64,000 nt of DNA from Pomphorhynchus laevis (lineage: Eukaryota > Acanthocephala > Palaeacanthocephala > Echinorhynchida > Pomphorhynchidae): assembly GCA_012934845.2 (NCBI GenBank), contig WNNJ02002383.1, positions 180,924-244,923 on the forward strand. Reading direction: 5' to 3'. Positions 49,801-61,500 of this stretch are shown one piece after another. The notes beneath the pieces were generated by a model that saw only the letters and a list, made by a program, of their open reading frames with translations, was not told the origin of the DNA and did not search any database. The translations under genes and the position numbers were made by a program. The number at the start of each line of letters is the position of its first letter. Position 1 is the stretch's first letter.

Positions 49801-52800
49801 CGTAGAAAATAAAATACTGTCTTGAACTGGGAAGCTGGATGATATAATCAAATACAACAGGATAAACAGCAAAGAAACATCGCATCAATTTATAAAGAAA
49901 TATCGCATCAATTTTGAAGAGTTGCTCAAACATGGTTCGAAGAAATAACGAATTCATTACAACCGCCACCACCGCGGCCGCGAATACATCAACCGAATCG
50001 GAAGATAGTGGTCACAGCAACGCTCATGGATCGCATGAACATGATAGCGAAGAATATCAGCGATCACAAAGAAATAACTCTAAAAAGTACAGTAATAAGC
50101 CGGAGCTTACAAAATCCTTGCCGATCGGTGAGGATTTAGAATCTGATCATTCATTATAGTTACTATGAAATATTTTTTGTCTGTTTCAAAGAAAATGTTG
50201 TTAACAGGTATATTCAACTGTCATTAGATTGCAAATAAAGCGAAGAGATATACAATTTTGATTCAATATTTCGGTGGCACACCATTATCAAGGATTATTC
50301 AATTGTAATCAGTTTATTAAGTAGTTAGACTTACAACTAACTACTTACAACAAAATACCAAAAGGAATACCGTCTAGTGAAATGAAATGCTGCTCATGTA
50401 ATGGACAGAACGCAAAATGCCGAGGGTGTGTATGTGTCAAATCTAAACGAGCGTGTATAAACTGTTCTGCCAAAAGCTGTACAAATGGAATGATGCTTTC
50501 CCAAGTAAAATATGTCTCGTCTAACTGCTCATCTGATTTACAAAAGGATATTGACCTGAAAGACATCTATGAAATTATGATTAAATGGAAACCTAACTTG
50601 ATGAAATTACCACGCTGTAATGAAAGCGGAGTATTCATTTCAAACTTAGCAGCGATGTTTAAGAGGGCATGTACTCATAAAGATAATGGAGACGAGTTAA
50701 TGAAGATAGCTATTTATTTTCAACTTCTACTACAACGACATTTGTCCCGAAAAATCAAATACACCAGAGCTGCCCTTAAAATAATGGATTATTGGAAAAG
50801 AGAGAAATATGTGGTCTCTATGAAGAAGCCCGGTATTTACAAATGACAAAGAAATCGAAAGAAACTAACACACTGAAATGGCCCAATCAATTCAAACGAG
50901 CAATTATGAAGGGTAGCATTTTAGCTGCAGTGCGTGCTTTAAATCCCGAAAATAATTGTAGCAAATTGTTGGCGGCTGATGACATGATCGGACAAAAACG
51001 TGTAGTAGATATACTATGGGACAAACATCCAGATAGTGGCCCACTCAGTGATGATGCCATCATAAATAAACAGTTCCAATCTGAAACGTTTCATCATATC
51101 ATGTTTGATCAGATAGATGCAAGTGCAATTGTTCATTCATGACGACAAACTTCGGGTTCAGCAAGACCCTCTGGTGGTGATGCATCACTGTGGAAACAAA
51201 TGCTAGTTACATTCGACCGCGAATCATATGAATTGGCCGATAGCATGACAAAATTGACAAGACGCATTGCTACAACCGAGATTGATGAGAAGTATTTAGA
51301 TGCGTTCGTTATATGTCGACTTGTGGCGCTTGACAAGAGACCTAGAGTTCGTCCAATAGATATTGGAGAAGTACGCAGAAGGATTATATCGAAAGCAGTC
51401 CTGCAGATAATACAAACACATTTACAGGATGTAGCCGGTAACTTTCAGCTTTGCGCAGGTCAAAAGTGCGGGATGGAATACGTCGTAAGAAGTCAACGGT
51501 CGATGTTGAAAGAAGAATCGAAAGCTTGTCTCTTACTCATAGATGCCAAAAATGCATTCAACTGCATAAACCGAAAAGTAGCTATAGAAAACATTTCCAG
51601 GATATGTCCTCCTCTCAAAACAATATTAAAAAAATACTTACAATAACAATCCAATATTGATTATAGATAATGAAATAATAGAGTCGAAAGAAGGATTCAC
51701 GCAAGGTGATCCGATTTCTATGATCGCTTTTGCGGTAGCCACGATACCGCTGATAACAAAATTGAATTCGTCATGTCCAACAATAACGCAAAAATGGTAT
51801 GCGGATGATGTATCGTGTATTGGCACCGAAAGAGAATTGCTATTGTTTTTCAATCATATAAAGAAACTCGGTCCAGCATATGGCTTTTTCGTAAATGGAT
51901 CAAAATGCAAATTACTGATAAATCTAAAAAATAATACAAATTGAAAAATATTTCGAGATCTTGGGGAAAACATAACAAAACATGGGTTAGAATTGCTTTC
52001 TGTCCCATTGATTTTCTAAACTTTGAAGCGAATTGAGTTCAGCAAAAGATCGACGAATGACTCTCCTTATTAGTTCGGCTTAAATCAGTAGCACAGAGTG
52101 AGAGGCATCTAGCATATTCTGAATTCATATTCGGACTACAACATAAATAGATCTACATTGTAAAAACATGCGAATGTCAAACCGAATGGTTCGAAAAGCT
52201 GGTTACGATTATTCAGCACGAACTACTGTCTCAAATTCCAGGCAAATACGATATTGATCACACATGGTTTAATGTCTTGTGCCTTAAAGTAGCTAACGGA
52301 GGACAAGGAATAATAAATCATCAAAAAATAGCTAAAATGGAATGGTCAAGATCAGCAAAAATGTGCAACCCTCATCAACTCTTTACGAAAAGCAAATAGA
52401 AATGGCTCGATAATCACAACAGAAAAATCTGATTTAGAACAGGGTTAATTAACCAACATAATGTCAGAATTAGATCAAACATCGAAAGCCGCTGTAGAGC
52501 ACGCCTCTATTAAAGGGTCTTCCTCTTGGCTCTCTTCTTGAGTAAGCGATAACAGACGATTTTATTTAAATAATTTTGAAATACAAGCGGGAATGGCATG
52601 TAGATATGGATGGGACTTGCTATGTACGTCAACATCATGCGTATGCAGAGAAGTTAAATCGACAGTTCACTTAATGTCGTGCAAATGGAAAGGACGAACC
52701 ATAGTACGACATAATATAATCAGAGATATCTTGATTGACGAAGCCAGTAAAGTATTACGGAATAGAGAATGAACCGATGTTCTCAACTGTTTCAGATACA

Positions 52801-55455
52801 TTCGAGTTTTTAAACAAAACGACAACACGAGATCCCCGATCTAGATCCGATATATCATGCACTGGACTAACGCACTCACAGACTGAGCGGACATTTTTGG
52901 ATGTCACAATATTTAACCCATTTGCCCAGTCTTACGTAAGTCGAAATCCTACACAATCATTTGAATACAATGAAAACATAAAATAGAATAAATATATTGA
53001 GCGAATTATTGAAATCGAAAAAGGAACCCTTATTCCGTTCGTAATTTTCCCCCTCAAGCGGACTAGTAAAGGAGGCAAGTGCTTTCATCAAAAGACTAGC
53101 AACTCTCGCATCAGTTAGCGATCCATCCTCCTATGGCAAAAATGTGTGTTCGCTGCGACAACGCATAAGTGCAGCGCTAACAAAAGCAAACGTCTGATGT
53201 CTGAAATGCAACCTAAAAAACACTCGTAAAAAATATTATTATTAATTATCTTTATTTGGGCCCACTTTCGGGTAACCTCGATTGTATGTTTTACTAAAAT
53301 AAATTTTTCCATTATGTCATCTATATTTATACCCTTTTGATAGCAGCTTTCTAAATTCCCAATTTTCAATTAATTCTAGATTATGGGTACATATATATGT
53401 TCATTTATTTTATCAAAATTAAGACTTTTACAATTGCATTATGTTTCCATTATGTTTCTAATGTTATCATTGCATATTGATTTCAATACTTTATTACAAT
53501 TACAAATTTTGTATACTAATGACGATAACAACTTATACGTTATTTCAGGAATATATTTTCAGGAATATATTTACTTGCGTTGTAAACTTGCGAGGTATAG
53601 GTCATATATTGTAGGTTGTCAAACAGTTAAATAATAACTTTTAACAGTTATTATTGTAATTACAAAAATTAATATAATTTATTGTATATAATATATTTTA
53701 TTGTATATTTAATTGTATATAATGTATTTTATTGCAGTTATATAAGTTATATATATTAACTGTTTGTTATTACGTTAATGCCATTGAACACATTTTATTT
53801 ATTTTTTAGTTTTTGATATTGAGTCGACATGCGATAATGACCAGATAATATCACAACATATCATAAAGCTGTATGAATATGCACATGGTTTAATTCAGCA
53901 ACTATTAAGCTATCAAATGTATGTATTACAAACCCTCGACGGTACAGAAGAATTGCTTAGAAGTACGACTGTGCTAGCAGATGTATTTACCGAGTTTTTT
54001 TCTCACTATCGTTGCTTTCTCACTAGAGCTTTACTTTTAAAATTTCTACTAATTGAAACAGAGAAAAGAATTGATCTTCTGAGACAACAGCCCAAGTATA
54101 AAATTGACGAAATTCAGTCAATCTATCAAAAATTGCATCCAATTTGGAACCTTGCCTTGACAATTCATATTTTCCCAAACGGAGAGAATCAAGAGACAAC
54201 TATTATATGCGCTAAAAGCTTATATAGAGTAACATGCTACTATATACAATTCTGCGGTCTATTTATTAATTTTACAATGCCAAATATGTCTAAATATGAA
54301 TTCATTAATTACATGATTTCTGTAAGCGAAAATTTCATCACACCCAGTATTGCATTATTACTAAAATGGTTTTTACGCAATTCCACAATTATCGGTGGTA
54401 ATACTGCTCATGATATGATTTTCTTATTTCTACAGTTTGATGTCGATTTTAAAAATAAGTGTATTCTGCACGAAGTCGATGAGCCCTGCCTGTTTCAACG
54501 CAATAATACCAATTGCTATCGATCGATACTCTGTGAGCTGATCATGGAAGAGGTGTATTTTAAATTATTGTACTATGGAAATAATGAGGAGATTACTCAA
54601 CTTCTGGGAACAACATGTTCAAGATTTCAATGCTCATCTGTTAGCTTAACAGCTTACATTCAGGCATTATATAGAATGCTAGCCAAATTTCATGAACGTG
54701 ACATTGCCGAAATGCACGCATCGTTCTTTTGCGACGTTCTTATTTTGGAAGGAAGTAAATTCGTTTCAGACTTCATGAAATTTTTCTTGGAGTGTTTAAG
54801 TTCAGCCTGCTTTGGCGATTCAAATTCAATAGATATATTTTTGATTCTAAATGAAAAATGTACAAAGTTGTTAATAAATGCTTACCCGAGATTGTTTACT
54901 GACCTAGTAATGAAGAAAATTTTGTATAAGTGCGAAAAGAGTGAATATGACGCAGATAATATACAGAGTAAACAGACAATCTATATTCTATCAAAGCTAG
55001 TTGCTAATCTTGATGGACACAAACTGTCCGAAGATTGGGGTTTAGTAAACACTTTATCGAAGACCATGTTTAACAGTGTTATAGGATCGATAGATCTGAA
55101 TATAGATCATATTAATGATATGTTGGATTTACTCATTTCACTTAAAAACAGACCCGAATACTTATCAATACACGGTCAGCATACATTTTTGTCGATACTA
55201 AATTGTTACGCGATGACATCGTATGATAGCGCACTTTCCGTCCGTGTACGAAGCATATCCTCGAAAATGTCAATATTTCTTCGTGGATATCTTCCAATGG
55301 AAAAGTTAGAAATTCCATATTACCTAAGGTCAAATTATATCACTAGAATTGATATATTCAAACAAATGTATTACTGCAATGACGAATCTACATCCGCTCT
55401 CTTTGATTTCGTCTGCATTTTCATCTCTGACATCTTCTATGATTTCGATTTTAAG
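42507..55455 (+). CDS. Large unrecognised alpha-helical protein, three exons seen
   Basis: Exons 42507-42652, 45553-45658 and 53810-55455 splice in phase with GT-AG borders and join as LFQ-TRDLTRREIVDMLIRIL, then FIHVFDIESTCDNDQ. The last exon alone gives 548 codons (LYEYAHGLIQQLLSYQMYVL, FFSHYRCFLTRALLLKFLLI, IQSIYQKLHPIWNLALTIHI, LPMEKLEIPYYLRSNYITRI). The protein is mostly helical, Leu-rich, without signal peptide or membrane segments. It resembles HEAT-like scaffold or DNA-repair/nuclear-transport factors in style, but I cannot assign a family. The first and last exons are not located; the reading frame runs into a GTAATT donor at 55456. The 8.2-kb intron holds a Naiad and a LINE. Confidence 0.75.
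43430..43930 (+). mobile_element. Two Naiad 3'-terminal tails with a TA microsatellite
   Basis: The termini ACGTAGACTCAGTTAGCTGA (about 43544-43563) and ACGTAGACTCAGTTATCTGA (about 43902-43921) each end an AT-rich Naiad-like tail. A (TA)n tract lies between at 43758-43802. They lie in the first large intron of the 42507-55455 gene. Confidence 0.65.
44880..45160 (+). mobile_element. CR1/L2-like LINE 3' end
   Basis: Coding remnant LLLHVPLNSTNLGRRSLHIA and FLPDHLRSPPSLFFQMF, then the tail TTTTGTGGATTGTAAGCCCA...GTTAATAAACTTTC. It is related to the fragment at 6395-6840 by both protein and tail. Confidence 0.72.
45659..47190. other. Intron sequence, AT-rich
   Basis: No exon is recognised. A hairpin with 10-11 paired bases lies at 47145-47174 (GTTGAATTGCT/AGCAATTCAAC). 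Confidence 0.5.
47196..49150 (-). mobile_element. Naiad copy 4, internally rearranged
   Basis: The RT C-terminal part (47501-47842) is followed by a deletion of the catalytic region. A block of RT N-terminal sequence appears twice (about 47866-48060 and 48220-48400). 48196-48681 reads KLSFEKNITSHCSIMDKKGI and NTYDFSTLYTNLDLVD. The linker region reaches about 49150. The extreme 3' terminus is lost. Confidence 0.85.
47341..47487 (-). ncRNA. Naiad 3' hammerhead-like junction, copy 4 (covarying)
   Basis: Stem III is ATACGT/GCGTAT: pair 5 is G-C where copies 2, 3 and 6 have A-U. This is a compensatory double change. Boxes are intact. Confidence 0.52.
49151..49913. other. Intron spacer
   Basis: Nothing firmly recognised. 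A few protein-like stretches on the plus strand near 49190-49290 are too short to assign. Confidence 0.4.
49914..53215 (+). mobile_element. LINE G with CXC cysteine cluster, RT and C-terminal domain
   Basis: A short Ser/Asn/His-rich frame (49914-50159) is followed by 50382-50846, which begins MKCCSCNGQNAKCRGCVCVK and has a CXC-type cysteine cluster. 50840-51142 and 51200-51646 carry RRIATTEIDEKYLDAFVICR, RPIDIGEVRRRIISKAVLQI and CLLLIDAKNAFNCINRK (motif A). 51657-51944 has FTQGDPISMIAFAVATIPLI (motif B) and KWYADDVSCIG (catalytic box). 52560-53215 holds a C-terminal domain (CKWKGRTIVRHNIIRDILID, RSDISCTGLTHSQTERTFLD, VTIFNPFAQSYVS) resembling a PD-(D/E)XK-like nuclease. Frame breaks are present. 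Confidence 0.8.
53316..53610 (-). mobile_element. Naiad linker-region fragment (copy 5)
   Basis: It matches 60340-60600 of the full copy (the segment with the CxC linker), followed by AT-rich sequence up to the exon at 53810. Confidence 0.75.
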
Positions 55456-55822
55456 GTAATTTATACAATGATATTTAGCCATAAAGTTATAGGTACAACA
55501 TTTGATATTCTTATCATCGGAGAAGTTAAGCTGTATTTTTTAATTATATATAAATTTTATATATAATATACATAAGATACAAACATATATACAATTATAT
55601 ATTTTTTCTTATATATAATATAATTTTTTGTCACACCTGCCCTGGGACACTCACTGGTGTACTCATAAATATATCACTATGTTTTCCTCATGAAGAGGCA
55701 TAAACACCAGGCAGCATTCTATATATCCTCATCAGATGCAAGAAATAGAACAGAATTATTCTCGCAATATTCAAAGTCGCTACGTATGCCCAGTCATCCT
55801 ATGTGTGACGACAAACTTCAAC

Positions 55823-55866
55823 AACGGTATACTCGTTTCGCTCTAACGGAGCTCATCAGTACCGTG
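55823..55866 (-). ncRNA. Type I hammerhead ribozyme, intact-looking
   Basis: The minus strand reads ACGGTA-CTGATGA-GCTC-CGTTA-GAGC-GAAAC-GA-GTA-TACCGT. Stem I (6 pairs) and stem II (4 pairs) are perfect, and stem III is the minimal A-U, C-G form known from PLE hammerheads. Cleavage is predicted after GTA (between 55830 and 55829). Confidence 0.85.
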
Positions 55867-56403
55867 AGTTTAATAATCATCCATAGGCACCTTAACACAC
55901 GCTTAAACAATGTCTAAAGCTCGAAAAACAGAACTACCCTTAACCTGAATCATCAGAAAAAATTTTAGCATAAGCTCTGTGCATGGCAGTGCGTATTGCG
56001 GTTTAACCATGCATCAGGCACTAAATTCCTTTTAATAGAAATGCTGTTTTACAGGGACACTTAAAAGTGTACAGATATATTAATTATAAATAATGCTGCC
56101 GGGTATTTATGCCTCATCATGATGAACCAGTGATTTATTTACGAGTACACCATTGAATGTCACAGGGCAGATGTAACAAAAATTTATATTTTATATATTT
56201 TTACACTTTTAATTGTCCCTGTTAAACAGAATTTCTATTTAAAGGAATTTAGTTCCTGATGCATGGTTAAACTGCAATACGCACAGCCATGCACAGAGCT
56301 TATGCTAAATTCTCTCTTATGATTCAGATTAAGATAGTTCTGATTTTTGAGCTTTAAACACTGTTTAAGCGTGTGCCAAGGTGTTTATAGATGATTATTG
56401 AAG

Positions 56404-56448
56404 TCACGGTACTGAGATGCTCCGTAAGAGCGAAACGCGTCTATCATT
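56404..56448 (+). ncRNA. Type I hammerhead, core mutated
   Basis: CACGGTA-CTGAGATGCTC-CGTAA-GAGCGAAACGCGTC. The helices and GAAAC-GC-GTC are intact but the first box is scrambled, so it is probably inactive. Confidence 0.7.
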
Positions 56449-56731
56449 CTGGAAGTTTGTCGTCACACATAGGATGATTAGGCATACGTAGCGACTTTGA
56501 ATATTTTGAGAATAATTTGGTTTTATTTCTTGGTCTGATGAGGATATATAGAATGCTGCCTGGTGTTTATGCCTCCTCATAAGGAAAACAGTGATATATA
56601 TAATTAAATATATATTATTTCATATATATTTATATATAATTCAATTCTCGTTAAATTGATGACTATGATCCATTATTTGAATACAAATTTACAATATATG
56701 TGATTTGTAAACTAGTAAAGTACAGAACAAA

Positions 56732-56760
56732 CTAGACGTTTCGCTTTATTGCTTTATCAA
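56732..56760 (-). ncRNA. Decayed hammerhead-like motif behind the PLE-E endonuclease
   Basis: The minus strand reads TTGATAAAGC-AATAAA-GCGAAACGTC. It keeps the outline of a hammerhead (box, short helix, GAAAC, GUC) with substitutions in the first box. Confidence 0.35.
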
Positions 56761-57524
56761 TCTAAAACATAGGTAACAATAAAAATCAAATCAGAAACAA
56801 AGACAATAAGAAAAACGCTAAACTCAGGTAATGTCTGGCCATTTAAAAAAAATGATGTTTATTTATTTCATTTGATGAGTCGCACATTAGTTGACCGATC
56901 AATTTTTGTTCCATAAACTTTCTCATCTTATCATTGACAGTATTTTTTGGTAACATTATAGTTCAAGCAATCGGTGGTTAGCGAGTGTTTTGCTACACAA
57001 TGTTTAACTATCGCTTCTTTTGTTGTTGTTTTGTTTTTAAAATCCGCACGGCGGTTATTTAAGCGTTCACTTAAGCTACGTCCAGTTTCTCCAACATATT
57101 GGAGTTCACAGTGTTGACAATTTGCTAAATATATAATGTCTGTGGTGCTGCAATTAACTTCTATAACGTTATAATTTAGACCTGTTATGATGCTTCTAAT
57201 TTAATTACTTTCTGTGCATGGCAATGCGTATTGCAGTTTAAGTATGCATCAAGCACTAAATTAGTTTTTTATATAAACGCTGTTTCACAGGGTTACTTTC
57301 AAGTGTACAAATATATTAAATATAATTCGTTGTTACACCTACCCTGGGACACCCAATGGTGTAATCATAAATAAATCACTATGTTTTCATCATTAGAAGG
57401 CACAAACACCAGGCAGCATTCTATATATCCTCATCAGACCAAGAAATAGAACAAAATTATTCTCGCAATATGCAAAGTTGCTACGTATGCCCAGTCATCC
57501 TATGTGTGAGGACAAACTTCCACA

Positions 57525-57575
57525 ACGGTAGACGCGTTTCGCTCTTATGAAGCATCCCAGTACCTTGCCTCCAGT
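57525..57575 (-). ncRNA. Type I hammerhead, core mutated
   Basis: The minus strand reads GGTA-CTGGGATGCTTCATAAGA then GCGAAACGCGTC-TACCGTTG. Stem I and GAAACGCGTC are intact; the first box is altered. Confidence 0.65.
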
Positions 57576-57871
57576 AATCATCTATAAACACCTTGGCACA
57601 CGCTTAAACAGTGTTTAAAGCTCGAAAAGCAGAACTACCCTTAATCTGAATTATCAGAGAGAATATTAGCATAAGCTTTGTGCATGGCTGTGCGTATATC
57701 AGTTTTAAAGAAATTTATTGCCTGATGCACATTTAAACTGCAATACGCATAGCCATGCACAGAGCATATGATAAATTCCCTCTGATGATTCAGATTATGG
57801 GTAGTTCTGCTTTTCGAGCTTTAAACAATGTTTAAGCGTGTGTTTAGGTGCCTATGGATGATTATTGAAGT

Positions 57872-57916
57872 CACTGTACTGATGAGCTTTGTCAGAGCGA
57901 AACGCATCTACCGTTG
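57872..57916 (+). ncRNA. Type I hammerhead ribozyme
   Basis: CACTGTA-CTGATGA-GCTTTGTCAGAGC-GAAAC-GC-ATC-TACCGTTG. The boxes are canonical and stem II is GCTT/GAGC-like with a wobble. Stem I keeps GTA/TAC next to the core. The NUH triplet is ATC, where sister units have GTC. Confidence 0.78.
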
Positions 57917-58035
57917 TTGAAGTTTGTCGTCACACATTCGATGACTGGTCATATGTAGCGACTTTGAATATTGGGAGAATAATTTTGTTCTATTTCTTGT
58001 TCTGATGAGGATATATAAAATGCTGTCTGATGTAA

Positions 58036-58432
58036 TTGCATAAATTTGTAATTATGATAGAACATTCTGGAAATTTCTAAGATACGAAAGTAACCATGAA
58101 ACATCTTTCTCCATTATTGAATTACAGTTAATTCGTTCTTATTTAAACTATGAAGACACCTATAGTTAAAATGTGCATAGTATTTAAGCTGAAATCTATA
58201 AAAAGTTGACCTATTTAATAGTTCTCTGTTTTTTGCGAGTAATATCGTTGCTGATTTGTGGAATTAGTGTGGTATTCATTACATAATCTGGATTTGGAAT
58301 AATATGTCTTATGGCTCCGTCATTGTTTAGCCTTTTAGCAGCCATATCAGCTGCTAAAATCAATCACATTATAAGCTTATGTCATATGTTTACATTTAAA
58401 AACTAAAGACAGCATAAATAATATTCAATAAT
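58036..58432. other. Spacer, nothing recognised
   Basis: No exon or element identified between the PLE-E array and the Naiad terminus. Confidence 0.45.
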
Positions 58433-61400
58433 TCAACCAGCTAACTGAGTCTACGTATTTAATATAATTATAAAATAAACAAAACATAATAATGCTAAAT
58501 CAAAATTTAATAATTGAATAATAAAATTAATAATTGTTTTTAGATTTTCTATAATTTAAATCAAGTTAAAATAAAAAATTTAAATTTAAAATAAACGTTA
58601 TTTTTATGAATTGACTAATAAATAACAAACGTTGTATCAGAATAAGAATTAGAGGTCATCAGGAAGAACTGCTATGCTATCAGGTTTCGGCACCTAACTC
58701 CTCTACCCAACATAGCAGCGGGGCCAAATACATGTTAATGATGTATTTCCTCTGATAAAACTATCTAGTATCTTATTCTAATACAAAGTATATTCTTTAG
58801 TATCCATGATAGAAATTTGCCACTTAAGAGTTTAAATTTATTCTTTATATAATTGTGTTGATTTATATATTTTACTATTTTCTTCTTGATGTTATTTTTA
58901 TTGTAACCTAGTTTAAAATATGTATCTATTAAATTATTTAAATGATTTGGAAAAAAGCCAATATTATTATATATTGTTGCAATTCTTAAAATTTCATTAT
59001 TTAATGTATTATATTTTATATTATATGGTATGCATGAATGCTCATGCAAAAATATGTTTCTTGTAAATTTAAATATGTCATCTTTACGATATAAATTAAT
59101 AGTAGTTTTTGTTAATGTTAATTTAATGTTTATATCTAGATATACACCTTCTTTATAATTAGTATTAGTTTTGTTAAGAATAAGGCTTTCTGGATAAATT
59201 TGTTCACTTATTGAATAAACATTATTAGAATTGAATACACTTATATCCTCAATGTATCGAAACATATATTTCATATATTTATATAGTTTAGATTTAGTTT
59301 TTACACAGTTATGAACAAATTCATAATCTATAAAGCTTAAAAACAAGTCAGCTTTAATTGGACTACTATTACCACCGATTGGAACACCTTTTATTTGTCT
59401 AAATATATATGTCCCTACCTTTAAATAATTTTGATTTATTTAAATATTAAAGGATTCTATTAATTCAATTTTGTCCATATATTTATATTTACTTGATGGT
59501 TTAATTTTTGTTAGATAGGCGTTATAATTATTATAACCTATATATGTATAACTTTTTCCGAATTTAAGATTAATTAATTTTTCAAAAGTTTCTTTTATAT
59601 CTGCTAAATCTAGATTTGTATAGAGCGTACTAATATCGTACGTATTTATATTCTGAAAATTTATTCCTTTTGTGTGTTCTAAAAATTCTGTTGTAGAATT
59701 AATACTGAAATAGTGTTTTATACCAGTATTAACTTCGATTATCCTACAATATTTTTTGAAGTTTGCTTTAATTACTTTAAGTATTTTATTCATGTAAACC
59801 GAAAGCGGTTTTAATGTATATTTAAATGCACTACATATGAACCTAGGTTTTATTGGATTTTTATGTAATTTCGGATTTTAATATAATATGGGTATAGTTT
59901 TATTATCTGATTCAAACTTTATACCCTTTTTATCTATTATAGAACAATGACTTGTAATAATTGTTTCAAAACTCAACTTACTACGTTCATATGTTGCATT
60001 TACATTTAAATCATTAGAATTAACCTCTTTCATTTGTATATCATAATAAATCTTTTTGCATATGAAGACAAAGTTATTACTAGCTTTATCAATAGTTGTT
60101 ATTATATAGTTTTCCTTTAATTTAGTAAGTTCTTTATACATATCTTTATTAATTTTATCTTTCCTTTTGTAATTGTTTGTTATTTTTATTTTATTTTTTA
60201 ATTTTATCAAATATATAATCTTTCCAAATGTTTATCTTAGATATATTCGAGCTTTCACTATTAATCAGCTTGCTTAAGTAATCATTTAAGTTATTATATA
60301 ACGAATTGCAAATTTTATTTTTGTCGTTGTTAATATTTAATCTATATTTATACCCTTTTATAGGCAGCTTTCCTTATTCACAATTTTTAATTAATTCTAG
60401 ATTATGGGTACATATATGTTCATTTATTTTATCAAAACTAAGACTTTTACAATTGCATTCTGTTTCCATTATGTTTCTAATATTATCGTTACATATTGAT
60501 TTTAATTCTTTATTATAATTACAAATTTTTCGTCCTAATGGTGGTAGGAGTTTATATCTTATTTTAGGAATATATTTACTTAAATCTGACCCCATTATTT
60601 CTTTACTTTTAGAATTATGTAAAAGTCCGGCTATATTTATGTTATCTATACATTTATTTATGAAGTATATGGTTAATGTATATTTTCTATTGTTATTATT
60701 AACATTTATTGTACGATTATAGTATTTTGTATTACAATAACTGTCTATTATACAACTTAGCCTATCATAGTCGTTAATTAATTTTTGATTTATTGAACAT
60801 ATGATATCTTTAGAAAAACTTCTTATATTTACATAAAGATCTTTTAGCTTATTATCTCTTAAAAGTTGTTTTAATATTTCTAATTGTTCATTTATATACA
60901 TATCTTTTTTAATATTTTTAACTCTATTTTTCTTATTCCTTTTATCACCATGACTTCTTGGTTTGCTTTAAACCGGATTATTATAATACAGTTGTTTATT
61001 TTGTGCTATACTACTTCTGCTAATTCCTTGTACCACGTCATTCAATTCTTATGGGTACATGTAATTAAGCGTTTTAATCCAAAAATCTTATTTTTCTTAT
61101 AGCTTTTGATTTAATATTGATATGTTTTCTTTGATAATATGTTCTAAAATAAATAATTTACAGTTTTTAATATAATGTCCTATTAATCTCATATGTTTAT
61201 GAAATATAGTTTGACTATTATGCTGTATATTATATATGTGTTGCCTAAACCTAGTTTTTAACATTTGATATGTTTTTCCTATATATTGCAATCCACATGT
61301 ACCCTGTATTATATACACTACACCTGCGGTATTGCAGTTGCAATTTCTTTTAATATTTAGTGAAAAACATTTGTTTGTCTTATTACTTTCAATACAATTA

Positions 61401-61500
61401 TTATTTATAACATCACAAACTATACAATTTTTTCTGTTACATTTAAAAGATCTAAACTTAAAATCATTAGTACTTACGTATTTTTCCAATCTGGTTGATT
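58433..61500 (-). mobile_element. Naiad copy 6, nearly full length, N-terminal GIY-YIG
   Basis: In minus-strand order: GIY-YIG endonuclease 61489-61097 (FKCNRKNCIVCDV zinc knuckle, GVVYIIQGTCGLQYIGKTYQ, MLKTRFRQH, IFHKHMRLIGHY); linker 60901-60374 (NIMETECNCKSLSFDKINEH, the CxC motif); RT N-part 60210-59878 (NYIITTIDKASNNFVFICKK); RT 59793-59440 (NTYDISTLYTNLDLAD) and 59346-58765 (YMFRYIEDISVF, catalytic box diverged). The 3' region has the hammerhead-like module and ends in AACTGAGTCTACGTA at about 58440. Endonuclease before RT plus a CxC linker identifies a Naiad, the N-terminal-EN clade of PLEs. Only a few frame breaks are seen. Confidence 0.93.
58639..58779 (-). ncRNA. Naiad 3' hammerhead-like junction, copy 6
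   Basis: As 22559-22699, with stem III loop CATTAAC and one change in the optional GGGGCC segment. Boxes and main helices are intact. Confidence 0.52.

Larger units (their letters stand above)
55620..58035. mobile_element. PLE family E: four pseudo-LTR units in alternating orientation around an endonuclease fragment
   Basis: Units of about 460-510 bp at 55631-56090 (+), 56095-56610 (-), 57225-57700 (+) and 57705-58035 (-) share GGCAGCATTCTATATATCCT and a hammerhead. Between units 2 and 3, 56870-57195 (minus) encodes DIIYLANCQHCELQYVGETG, RSLSERLNNRRADFKN and AIVKHCVAKHSLTTDC, a GIY-YIG endonuclease with its Cys/His residues. Alternating inverted flanks are typical of complex PLE insertions. 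Confidence 0.85.
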
